Shown: positions 35,245-45,966 of the stretch, in pieces
Position numbering within the stretch: the stretch's first letter is position 1
Layout: each line of letters begins with the position of its first letter
NCBI GenBank assembly: GCA_032158125.1
Contig: JASKOT010000003.1
Location: 558,001-622,000, forward strand
Length of the DNA stretch: 64,000 bases
DNA from: Papiliotrema nemorosa
Lineage: Eukaryota > Basidiomycota > Tremellomycetes > Tremellales > Rhynchogastremaceae
Direction of reading: 5' to 3'
Position numbers and translations under genes: made by a program
Notes under the pieces: generated by a model
Databases searched by the model: none
What the model saw: the letters and a program-made list of their open reading frames with translations, nothing else
Told to the model about the DNA's origin: nothing

Positions 35245-38200
35245 TCAACTGGCTAGAATATCCGTCGATCCGTATGCACCAAGCAAGTCCTCAAAGCTGA
35301 TTCCGCTGAATACTCCATCGGGTTCGTCGCCCAATTGAAGTCCCGCCTGATCAAGCGATCCGTCTGTCGTGCCGGCAAAAGTACTTGATAGGACAGTGGA
35401 CGGCACTGTACTCGGGTCGGTAACAGAAGCCGTCGTCGCGGGTGTGCGACCGGTCGAGGCGCAGGGAACACCCGCGACGCCCTCTCCCATCCGGGTAAAC
35501 AGCCGAGCCGACTTGAGCATCTCGCCGTAGCGGACGCCTTGCATGTGATTGCCTGGTCCAGGCGCAAAGACGTTCCAACCCGGCTCATGCGGTGGCGCTT
35601 GTTTGAGAATATTCAGCAGCGCCTGTGCTAACCAATAGAAAGGTAACGCCTCTGCCCTGTCAGAACACCGTTAAGAATTGTACTCACCCTCGCAATAGTT
35701 TAGTTTTCGATCTCCTCTTTCCGATTCCGATGTGCCGGGAGTCGTCGCGGCGGGAGACGGCTGCGCCGACGCTGCAGTGACCGGACTGGGGCAAGTTGGA
35801 TCAAAGTCCCACCCTTGTCGCCACTTCTCAGTCAGCAATAGCTTACGAGGTCACGTCACTATGCTTACTCTTTCTAATCCGGAAGAGAATCGATCTCGCA
35901 AGGACTCTTCCGTCACCTGTCCTAAATCTTTGCCCTCCGCGTCCAGCATCGTCTTTCCCGGTCTCAGCCAGGTGCAACTCAACCACAAATCGGTAAGATC
36001 CCTCCAGTCACCTCGATCACGTTTTCCCTCTCCGATATCCATGATCCCTCTCAGAAGGGTCAGGACCATCGATACGCGAGCAAAAGGCCCCATCTCCGTT
36101 TGATTGAGCAAGTTGTAGTATTTGGTATCGGCACGCTCGTGCAATGCGTCAAAGGCACCATAAGTAGGCAGGAAAAAGATGCGTCGCATGGCTTCATCCA
36201 ACGTCATAGGTTGGTACGTTCGCACCGCTTTGAGCCACTCCTCGGCGTTGGGAGCTTTCCACAGGGAGTCTGGCGCAGGCAAGGGCATCAAGGACAATTC
36301 GCAAGCGGATATGATGCACGGAATATTGCTCTCGATGGCTGAAATTGTGTCCAGGTGGAAGATGAGATAAGCTGTACGTCGGCGCGTCTCAAGCTGTATC
36401 CAGCGTCGCCAGTACAAGTCGAGCTCGTTTGGCGTATATGTTTCGCCCGGATGTTCGATGTTAGTGCTGAAATGCTCCAGCTCTGTGGCGAAGAAACCAA
36501 CTTGACGCGAAATCTGCCATCAATGCAGGCCTATAGAGACACGAAGCGGCTTACACTGATGATCGTCCCCAAAAACATGTTGGCAAGAGCGCGCTCGCTG
36601 TCCTCATTGCTGAGGAAGAATGGCGCGTGATACAAAATCAAAGCCTGAAGCAATGCCACATTATATTCCGTCATGAGCACACCTTGAGCCAACGAGAACG
36701 ACTTGTTGTCAGCGGTAGGTACGGGGACATTGCTCACCTTGACCAACATGTTGGTCTTTTCAACTCGGACTATATGCCCGTTTTCCCATTCTTCTACCTG
36801 TCGAACCGCTTCATCGTCGGCGCCTCCACGATGGTAGTTGCGCTGATACATAGAGTCCCAAGTCTCTCCAGGTGGCACTGGACCGTCTGGACTCATATGC
36901 GCGGTAGGAACATTCTTGTTGATGATTTTGAACTCGGGCCCGTTCTGCAATTGGTTGTAAATTTGCTTGTTCGACCTCACACCGCCGATGGTGCAGATGG
37001 CAAACGCCAGACAAGCTGCTGTGTCCACTAGTCTGAAGGTCGGCGTGTGAATGAACGAAAAGTGATTGAGAACTGTATCAAAAGTCCGGTTGGCCATGAG
37101 CGACAATGTTTTAACAGGTGGCAGGGCCCAGTGGGGGATCTGGTAGCAGCCAGCAAAGCGATCCACGGGCAAACTCATCGTCAGCCACGATGATTGCTCA
37201 GACTTACTGGAATCGGCTGTCGACGTCTACCTCCGGACCAGCCTTTAGTAGAAGATTCTCGTTGAATATCCTCAACAGCGGTCTTTCAGGGTTGGGATTT
37301 GCTTTTGTTTGAGGCACCTCATATTGGGCCAGCTGATTGAGTATCGTCATGACCGCGTCATTCGTGTCCATATTCTCGTCATTGTTATTGGTGTTTTCCT
37401 GAGCATCCTGCAATGGCGCGAAAGGGAAAGCAGATGGCGAGAAGAACGAAGAGAACGGCGAAAGACCGCCCTTGGAAGGCGAACCACCGTTTGCATGGGC
37501 GTTGGGCTATGTTGTCAGTGCTGTCACATATATCGACTTCGTTCAACTCACCCAAGAATCCGCTCCCTCGCTTGGAGTGAGTCCCGTTTTACCCGCTCCA
37601 AGCCAGTTCATCGCTGCTAGAAAATTTCCGGTAACATCGTGCGATGCGTTGTTGACAGTGTCGTCCCGTCCTTTGGCCGTGTCCATCATCATATTGAGGT
37701 TCGAAGCTTCCCATTGACCGTTTGAGGGCGGATTCTGCGAGGCATTCTCTGACGAGCTACCATATGCCATGGAGAGCAGTACGGACGCGTCCTCGAGGTG
37801 ATTGGGATCATCTTGACTATGATAGTCCGGATTGTATGCTGGAGCTTGTTGAAAGATGGGTAATAGGTGGGGAGTATAGGTTGAAGACTCTGCTTCGTTC
37901 CCGTAATAGCTCACGCCGCCGTTGTAAACACCCCCGTTTCCCATGCCATTTTGGCGGAAAGTAGTCCCATCGTACCCGTCTTCTTCCTCTTCGTCATCAT
38001 TGAGCTTCCGCCTTGATGTGGCACCTGGACCGTCTGGATCGCTGCCACTCGACTGACGAGGATGTTTCCGACCACGAGAGGATGGAGACGCCTCCAGGTC
38101 ATTGCGCGATGACGAGACCGGAACACCTGGGTATCCGCGATGCACCGGAGCAGGTGACCGTGAGCCTCCATCAGCGGGAGGCGGCGTTGGATGACATCGT

Positions 38201-38570
38201 CGTCGATGTCGCAGAAGAACGTCACTGGAATGAGTGTCTCAGATCGCGGTTTTGTCTCACCTTCTGGCAAAGGACTTGGAGCAGTCCTTGCACTGAAAAG
38301 GGCGTACATCTTGATCTATACATTAGCACAAGAAAGCCAAAGGCGCGCACGTTTTCTCTGGTGCCTCTTGAGGTATTCCATCCGACTATACGACTGGACT
38401 TTCAGCTACCCCATCCGCACCAATCGCGCTTTGGGTTCTAAACTCACCTGTCCACATCCTGGATAAGGGCATCCAAAAGTCTCCTTTTCTTTACCTTCTT
38501 TTCCTCTTGATCTAGGCTCTACAGGCATTCCATTGTCATCCAAGACCCCTGACATCCTTCTTGCGGGCAT
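35245..38570 (-). CDS. C2H2 zinc-finger transcription factor with Fungal_trans domain
   Basis: The start MPARRMSGVLDDNGMPVEP precedes finger 1, which is split by introns: CPYPGCGQSYSRMEYLKRHQ then RKH. Finger 2 follows (FQCKDCSKSFAR, then SDVLLRHRRRCH). The exon between them is recovered only by splicing 38480-ish donor GTGAGT to CCAG and a second GTGCGC..TATAG intron. A disordered linker with acidic DDEEEEDGYDG follows. The Fungal_trans (middle homology) domain then reads YQIPHWALPPVKTLSLMANR, FSFIHTPTFRLVDTAACLAF and LHLDTISAIE-type helices down to 35851. The last exon ends DLLGAYGSTDILAS. Two adjacent fingers plus Fungal_trans is the AmdX/Adr1-like arrangement of carbon- or acetate-responsive regulators. 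Target genes are unknown. Confidence 0.82.
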
Positions 38571-39084
38571 TTTGAGAAGTTGTTGGCTGAGATGTGTGCA
38601 AGGTGGAGGTCGCTGACAACGGGCTACTGGCGTGGATCACCTCCACTTGGCGCGTTTCGCGGGATTTCGCTTTCTATGCCGGTCGGTGTCGGCTCCAAAA
38701 TGTCGACCTATGAATGCAGACTATACAGTCCCCTGCTGTACAGTGTCAGGTTTGAGAGTTTGATACAGAAAGCGTGCAGGATGGGGTCTGTGTATGGGAT
38801 GGATGGGATGGTTGCTGAATGTGGAGGCGATCAAGAGTGGAGGGGAGGGGGGGGAGAGGGTGAGTAGCGAGTCCAGACAGACAGGAGATGGGTGGCAAAA
38901 AGGCAAGACTCGATAACGCCGAGGCGAGGAAGGGGTTGTGGCAGTCTTTGGAATGAGGCTGATGCATCGCTGCCCGCCCCATGACGACTCACCTCTGCAT
39001 TTCAGCCTCATCTTGGCGATTTCGAGAGGCGATCTGCGCCATGATAACGTCCTGATCATTATCTCTCCATCCAGCTCATTCACC

Positions 39085-39518
39085 ATGTTCTCGGCAACCT
39101 CTGCAACCTCTTCGTTACGCCAAATGTCCTTACGACTAGCTGCCAGATTATCAAGGGCTTCAGCTCCCGCTACTACTCCTTCGTTCCCATCCTCATCCCG
39201 TTCCATCGCCCACGTCTGCTCACACTCGCACTCCCCATCTCGCCTCCAGGCTTTATCACGAAATATACCTCAGTCGGCAATACTGAGCAGGATACAGACG
39301 GTACAAGTTCGAGGATTCAAAGTCAGGAGTTCGGTCAAGAAGCTGTGCGAATCGTGTTTCGTTGTTCGAAGGTGAGTTTCCTAGCAATTGGTAGGACCGA
39401 GACTGATTCAGTAGGAAGGGAAGAGTGTATGTTCTGTGTAAAGCATCACCAAAGCACAAACAGGTCAATCGATTTATGCACTGTGTCCGCGATAGCTGAC
39501 AAGCAGAGACAAGGATAG
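39085..39518 (+). CDS. RTC6: Mitochondrial large-subunit ribosomal protein bL36m
   Basis: Three exons, 39085-39371, 39415-39463 and 39507-39518, give 115 aa. A long Ser/Arg/Ala-rich presequence (MFSATSATSSLRQMSLRLAA...) predicts mitochondrial import. The mature part is bL36: GFKVRSSVKKLCESCFVVRR, then KGRVYVLCKASPKHKQRQG. Zinc-ribbon ligands CxxC, C and H are all present. The last coding exon is only 12 nt (RQG plus stop). Its 3' splice site follows GCTGACAAGCAG, a good branch-acceptor pair. The gene is divergent from the C2H2 factor. Confidence 0.92.
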
Positions 39519-39556
39519 ATGGATATGAACTGGATATGACTATTGCATGTATATTT

Positions 39557-42033
39557 TCACGACACCTCACTCTCCTCTTGGTATACTCCACCTTTGATCC
39601 GGTCTAACAATGCCAACACAGCCAGTGTGCCGCAATAAACCCCGCCATATACCATCACCACGATGCCCAGGGGCAATTTGGACGATAGCAACCGGAACAT
39701 TATGTTGGTCTTGTTCAACTCGTCTTTACGCATAATGTCGATCTCCACCGAACCTACATCAAGGAGACCCAACATTGCTAGACCGACCCCAAAGACGATC
39801 ATCGAAAGGTGAATGATGCAATGAGCAGGAGTGGAATACGGATACCATATTATCGATCTCGCCGCACACAGAACCATCACTGCGCCCTGAAGATGAGCTA
39901 AGTCTGTTTTTGATCACGAACTGCGCATGGGAACAGCCACAATATTCCGCTCAAAGCCTCGTCAACCGGGTCTTGAATCACTTGTAGCAGATAGCTACTG
40001 GCGAGCTGTCTTCTCTGGTTCCGCAGACTCAGATCGGTCGTCCATGTCGTGTTGACTGAGTACAGGTTCTCAAACAGTGTCATCACTGGATTGCTGATTT
40101 CTAACCCATAACTCTGCCTCATTAGCCAAATGATATGGTGTCAGGACATACCAATGTGGTCTGAAGAATGATCTGGCCAAAGTATTGATATCCTATGATG
40201 GTCGCGTCGGCTAATGTGAGCTCATCACCAGGCATAGCGTACCGTCTGGTTCCGCCATTGTCGATAATGAATCCAGATAATCGAACTCCACATCATAGCT
40301 GATGTCAACGCGCTCGATACCTGAGACTTGATCCGCCTGCTCACCTCGGTTCCAGCGTTAACTTATCCAGGTACTGCTCGATTCCCTGCTTTTCGCCTAA
40401 CGGGATACTCGTGCCGTTACGCATGAAGTCGATGGAGACCGAGAATTGGGTCGTGACGGTATTGATACCATGTGCGAAGGAGATAACGATGATCGTATTC
40501 TAAACTGCATCAATTTGTTCTGCTCTTGGTTCAGACATACAACAATGGCGGCCAGGAACAGTAGGAGCCCGAAATGAAGTGGGAAGTGGATTGCCTGCCA
40601 GAGTACCGCTCTACGTTGCTCGATTGCTTCGTTTTTGTTATACCGACCAAAGAGGAACAGATAGAGGAAGTACATGATCGTAATCGCTGTTGTAAGTCGT
40701 GTCGCTCGGTGAATCGCTCACCAAGAAAGACCTGACCGTACGTTGCAGTATTAGATTCGCTCAAGCCACTGATGGCTCGATTGAACGCCCTGGTCATGGA
40801 GATGAAACCTTCTCCTCTGCATGTCAGCAACTTAACCCGGTTGGGCAGGTGCCTGGCAGATTTACAGGATGATCAAGGTGAATGCTCCATATCGCTCACC
40901 GATCAGCTCAGTCTTGAGCTTTGAGAGCTGATGTCGTTGTAATTGTAACCACACTGCCAGGACCTCCACCGCAATTGCAAGATAAAAGAAAGAGATCTTT
41001 TTGTCAATATTGACCAGTGCCGTGTCCCACCTTCCAAATACATTGTGAGCTGGTCAATCGTGGCAAGGTGGCTGCGACAATGCTGAAGACGGTAGAAAGC
41101 AACAGAGCGATGGTCGACCAAACTTGCGCATGTTTCGATCTACCCGCTTTGTGACCCAAGACGGCAGCTGATCCCTTAGCATAGTATGAACTCTCGCACC
41201 ATCTCTGCTGTGCACTCACCAACAAAGTACTGGCCGATGAGAAGGATCCGAGAAGCGATAAACGCCATGACGATCGTGAAGAAGCTCTCGGCCGCCGCAT
41301 CTAACACGAATCAACTTGGGACAAACGGTGACTAACCATACGCCGCCGTTTGTCGGCCGGATAGACCTGACATACTCGCTGTGTCTTGGATCAACCCCAA
41401 GTTCCAGTTCCCGCTAGCCGCTCCTATATACAAGAATAGTGTAATCTGTAATCCCTTGACGAAACGGTGGTAGACGTCTTCGGCTTGATACCGGATATCA
41501 TAATGGATCTGAGCTGTCCATATCCAGCATATCACCACAAAGTACCTATGATCAGCAAGAAAAACGCGAAAAGTGCCGTACGAGAAGAACGTAGGGATGG
41601 ATGAAGGGGTAGCGAGCTCGTGGGTCGTCGAAAAGACCGTAAGCACTGCTACGACGGCTAGGTCTGTAATATCAGCTTGCTGCTCGCTATCTGTCATCAT
41701 GTCGTACCGTAAAACAGATTGAGCCATTGAGAAGCTTGATGGCCGTCCTGCAGCCATGCGACCTCCTCTCCCGGTCTCCCTGCACTGGGAAATCTGAACA
41801 GTGGCAGTCGCTTTAGTCTTTTGATTTGCTTTTCCCCTTCGTTCTCGGACACCACAGAAGAAAAAGAGTCAGACGCGAGGCGTACATGCACAATTTGTGG
41901 GGGCGATTTCAACCTGGCAATCATCAGACTGTCTGATGTACGGTATAAATGCTAAAACATACTGCTTGTAGTCTGAGGTTCTGACGCTCGGGCTTTTGAA
42001 GGGCGACTTGGTCCCGGGACTCGCTAACACCAT
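39557..42033 (-). CDS. LtrA-like (low temperature requirement A) multi-pass membrane protein
   Basis: The start is placed at MVLASPGTKSPFKSPSVRTS (42033), where exon 1 splices in phase to LKSPPQIVHVRLASDSFSSV. An in-frame ATG at 42132 is possible. A soluble N-terminus is followed by EVAWLQDGHQASQWLNLFYG and AVVAVLTVFSTTHELATPS, which resembles the LtrA signature '.W.ELFFDLVFV..L....H'. Many hydrophobic segments follow (FVVICWIWTAQIHYDIRYQ, ITLFLYIGAASGN, FFTIVMAFIASRIL, TIALLLSTVFSIVAATL, TIMYFLYLFLFGRY, HFGLLLFLAAIV). The final exon (39557-about 39880) holds two or three more, with CIIHLSMIVFGVGLAMLGLL and GIVVMVYGGVYCGTLAVLAL. About ten short introns are needed. The LtrA family has no proven transport substrate. 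Moderately sure of the family. Confidence 0.6.
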
Positions 42034-42269
42034 CTTCCAGAGACGTCGATTCGGAGTCGGCGCGGTAACTACAAGTACACGATAGTCGAACAGTCTCTTA
42101 GAGTCAGCTTCACGGCACAGCAGCACAAACATGGTCGGTTCTAGTCAAATTTCGATCTCGACCAGGTCGGTCAGCAGTGGACCGGTGGCTATGAAGGTCA
42201 GTGCAGATGGCATCATTGGCTACATCCTGCTCGCAGCAATGCATGACGTGCGAAGGATACAGAATGCGC

Positions 42270-43301
42270 TTAATCCCGCCTTGACTGTCCCCAGCCGTTT
42301 TCCCTCCTTGGTTCCCGATGATACCTCTCTCCATGCCTGTTATGCCCACTCTGCTGTCTATCCTGCGATTCTGCATGCGGCTCGTTGTGACTGTGACTGA
42401 TGTGATTGTTGTGATTGTTGTGACTGTTGTGGTTGCTGTGGTGGTTGTGGGTATTATGAGTGTTGTGCGTGTTGTGTGATGAAGGGGTGATATTGGGATA
42501 TGGTTTTGAAGCGGCATCGAGAAGTGCTCGATTTGATCGATATTCACACATTGTGCTTGGCGGCAGGTTGAGCAACGAAATAATCTTTTCCCTGCTTCGT
42601 CAGCTCTGCACACTCCCGGCAATTGTAATTCCCACCTCAAAGATCCATTTCGAACACTGTCACCTTCCTCTTCGACCCAAACACTCAGAATGTCCTCACT
42701 CTGCCTGACCGAAAGAACGCATCCGACAACGCCGTCCGATTCCTCGAATTGATCGCCGATGAGAGCGAACAATAACGACTCGAACAGTACCGGTGTTATC
42801 GGGTGAAGAAGACGTAATGTGAATTTTCCCCCGCTTAGCGTCAATACTACTCTCTGATCCAAGCCACAAAACTCACTCTCTCATTTCCTCCCATACACCT
42901 GGTCGTCCGATACGTCCCAAAAATACTAGCAAATCCGTGACTGGCGGCAGTTCGTTGGGCGGTGTCAAGTGAGAGTAGATGTGCAGAAACGACTCAATCT
43001 TTATTTGTTAGTAAAGCCAATGTCACATTTAAAGAGTCGCTCACCGAGCCAAACGTCGCGACTCTTCGAATCTCCTTTTCATATTCCACCTTTGCTCCCG
43101 GCGGTCGATGGACATATGACAAGGACCACCTATCATTAGCTTCCTTCTTGAGCTTTGGCGGATCGAAGCTCACTCGTGCTTCAATGGATGGCGACCCGTC
43201 CCATTAGGCGCTGGCGAGTTGTTCTTGCCGACTGAAAGGGAGAGACGAGATGATCCAGTCAACGATGTGGTTCGTCTAGCAGCGGCATTGTTCCAGGCCA
43301 T
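42270..43301 (-). CDS. eIF4E-family cap-binding protein (4EHP/eIF4E2-like)
   Basis: The start MAWNNAAARRTTSLTGSSRL leads to GRHPLKHEWSLSYVHRPPGA, in which HPLKHEW is the class-typical start of the eIF4E fold. Next come KVEYEKEIRRVATFGS, IESFLHIYSHLTPPNELPP and GRPGVWEEMRDGGKFTLRL, then LIGDQFEESDGVVGCVLSVR, EDILSVWVEEEGD and LPPSTMCEYRSNRALLDAA. HPLxxxW, the VWEEM cap-contacting Trp-Glu pair and the SVR..ED...W block are intact. The second aromatic cap-binding position reads Tyr (WSLSYVHR), as in the eIF4E2/4EHP class, which usually represses translation. Short introns (43 and 45 nt, plus one before GGKF) interrupt it. The C-terminus carries a His/Asn-rich tail of about 70 residues. Confidence 0.82.
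42376..42477. repeat. Low-complexity GTT/GTG tract encoding a His/Asn-rich tail
   Basis: On the plus strand the tract is built of GTTGTGATTGTTGTGACTGTT-like units (quoted in part). Read on the minus strand in the eIF4E2-like frame it gives repeated NTHN, NHHS, NHNSHNNHNN and HISHSHN blocks. The imperfect units suggest slippage growth under coding constraint. Confidence 0.7.
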
Positions 43302-43862
43302 TTCGGGAAGGTTCTTATGGATGTGAACACGCGAATGAGACGTGTATGTAGCCGTAGTGTCGACTGTGTACCAGAGCCGGATGTTCCAGTTACGCGAGGT
43401 CAGATGCGAGGAAACCGAAATTCAAAAAGGGTGGATAAGAGCGAGGGTCTTTCCTTCAGTTCCGGAGTGGATGGGCGATACTATTCAAGGGCAAGTGATT
43501 CGTAGCCGAGCGATCCGTTTGTGTGCGATCTGATCGAATAGCACGAGTCGGAAAGAAGTGTTGAACAGCGATGTGATGATGAGATTGTTTGGTATATCTC
43601 GAAAAGTATCCTCGAAATCCTCTTTCTGCAGCCCAGATCCGACGAGCCTGTGGGATTTTGAAACGCAGACGACCGAAGGGAAAAGATAGGCGCCGTGGCT
43701 CCCTTACTCGCATGCCTATTATAATCTCCGTTTAATGAGGTGACGTCAGACACAGCTTCGACCTTCGCTGCGAGAGTTTCAGGTTTCATTTTCACACCTT
43801 TCGATTCAGTCGACATCGACACACGGTACCACCTCACTTTACCTCAACAGATTCTATACACC

Positions 43863-44242
43863 ATGGACAGACAACAAACCGTACAACCTGCTATCGAGCA
43901 ATCCTACGTGGCTACTCAGCCCACAGCAAAACGAACAATGAGCAAGTCGCCTCTTCCCTTTATCCTTTGCGCAGTGGTGAACACAGCTAATGATCTAGCC
44001 TCCGGAATGACCATTGATGAGCCGTCCAAGCAACAAGAAGAAGTCATGCGACTTCGAGGTGGCTGTCCAGGTGCGTTTGATTCCGAAAGGAGAGACGATG
44101 GCTCTTCGGGGTGTTGGTGTGGATGGTAAATGTTGACTTCTGTCCGTAGGCAGACTCTGCGGTCTTCGTGAGTGATCTCAGCTCGTGCAAATGGATCTTT
44201 TGACTGAAAATTCTAGCGATTCTGCCTTGTCGGTATGCTTGA
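43863..44242 (+). CDS. Small spliced peptide gene with RLRGG-Cys C-terminus
   Basis: Three exons, 43863-44070, 44150-44167 (18 nt) and 44217-44242, give 83 aa with consistent phases. The N-terminus MDRQQTVQPAIEQSYVATQP contains no signal peptide. A short hydrophobic segment (PLPFILCAVVNTAND) follows, and the protein ends EEVMRLRGG followed by CPGRLCGLPILPCRYA. Introns use GTGCGT..TCCGTAG and GTGAGT..TTCTAG, the second with branch site GACTGA. The RLRGG resembles the ubiquitin C-terminus, but nothing else is ubiquitin-like. Without splicing the frame ends at 44129 and lacks two of the four terminal Cys. I know no named family for it. The regular splicing and Cys spacing argue that it is a real gene. 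Confidence 0.55.
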
Positions 44243-45966
44243 CGATTGGATTATGGGTGCGGCTAACGTCAAGATGCGACATCTGTATCATCCCCATTCC
44301 TTGCTGCTAAGCAGTTTCGACGGTCGAGTGATCCGCACCCGTCGTCAATCTTCGGTTTGCCGAACTGTCTCTATAAGCGCGGTCTAACTCTTGTACAGCA
44401 ATACACTTTTCCATGCCTTTATCCACTATGTATCGATAAAACACGCTAAACGGCCGACGTAGCTTGTGTATCTACTCCGTCCAGAGGCTGCATTCGGCGG
44501 AATGATTGTCTACAAAATCACGGACTTTGGCGCACCTCTTCCGTCCGCCTGAGGATCTTGCATAAGCAGACGCACATTCTCTCTCACTGACCCGGATCTG
44601 TTTTCTTTGGGTATAATCTCAGGCCACGCTACAATCGGTCTCGAAGGGTTTTCTGGGCGGACACTTCATATAAGGCGAGGTCAAGCGGCCCAAAGACTTA
44701 TTTTGCATGACGAGCTGCATACTCTGTCCCCCTCTTGGCTACTGTGCATTTCAGGTCATGGTGGCTACTCTCTCGGCGGTAACAACGTCAAATATATCCG
44801 GCAGCACAGTAGGAGCCACCGATGAAGAGCCAGGAATCAGCGAAGTCACCGCGCTCACCCCTCAACACCGCTCTCGGTGCAAGATCAACAATCATGATTG
44901 TTTCCAGCTGAACATCAATGAGCGCAATATCATCTATGACAAATTTATGGGGAGGGCTCGAATCCCGCGCGATACCGGATCGAGTCTGAACGACCAGGAT
45001 AGGCCAGACTTGCTAATACATCGGCCTGGCCGGAACTGATTCTTGTGCCTGACACTCACCGCTCCAGAGCATCACATTCAGACCTGTATGAAGGCGATCT
45101 GCAACAAAGAGACTGCCAAAGATTGATCTATGGTCAAAAGGAAGAAGGATTTTCTCGAAGGTGACCGCATGCGAGGTGTTCATCGAATGGCGCCTGTCAG
45201 CTGCTCGTAGAGGAGATTTTTGATTCGCGTGTAAATACGTAATCTCGAGACAGCAGGCCGCCGCGCTCTATGATAGGGTGGGTAGATCTCTTTCAACGAG
45301 TAAGTGCACCACGCCGTAAGCCATTCAGTGATAAAAGTATAAGGTCGCAGGCCGGCCAATGCAGTCTCAACGTGATGCAGAGAGGCAATTCGGAAGGAGA
45401 GCACGGTGTACGACGGGAACTGCTATACGAAGCGGAAGACTGACGGGGAATGGTGATATCCTTAGGTTTACATGCTTTGTGCGTGCCAGGGCCAAATTTG
45501 CGAGTACGAAGCCAGTACGGATACTCGATGTCTATAGGCTAACAATAAAGTCCAGATAAACCCGAAAAGATGATGTATCCTCACAAAGGCGACGCTTGAG
45601 AGGCTAGGAAGATACCGTTGGGAATTCAAATCTCTCGGGCTGATAAACCGGTAAAGTATTCGTAGTGCATACGAGCCTGTGCCGTCCGCTGGGCGTCGTC
45701 GTTCTGTCGCACCAGCCGCGACAAGATCAACGTCAGCTGACACCAAACAGCAATCAGGCACCCTCCCGCCAGCGTGACATTATGAAGCCCTTTGTTCAGC
45801 CGAGACGGACAATCCTTCAGATGACCTGGAGAATATGACTCCCTGACTCACCTCACAGCACTTCTTACTCGACCGCCATATAGACGAGCACGACCCAGTT
45901 TGATCTCTCCCACACAGGACTCAATCTGTGAGCACACTCCATTCAGCGCTGATCGACCAGGTCGAC
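44243..45966. other. 1.7-kb stretch without a supported gene
   Basis: Open frames (plus 44707-45039, plus 44607-44825, minus 45180-45404, minus 45468-45761) are short and lack recognisable domains. I could not connect them by credible introns. The last few hundred bases are presumably the promoter of the membrane protein that follows. A T-loop-like GGGCTCGAATCCC at about 44950 has no matching tRNA body around it. Confidence 0.5.

Noticed and set aside
38721..39206. 161-codon minus-strand frame opposite bL36m
   Set aside because: Antisense shadow of the bL36m presequence and its 5' region.
44940..44975. T-loop-like GGGCTCGAATCCC suggesting a tRNA
   Set aside because: No acceptor stem, anticodon arm or D arm can be placed around it in either direction.
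44707..45039. 110-codon plus-strand frame
   Set aside because: No family match, no upstream or downstream exons, and compositionally unlike neighbouring proteins.
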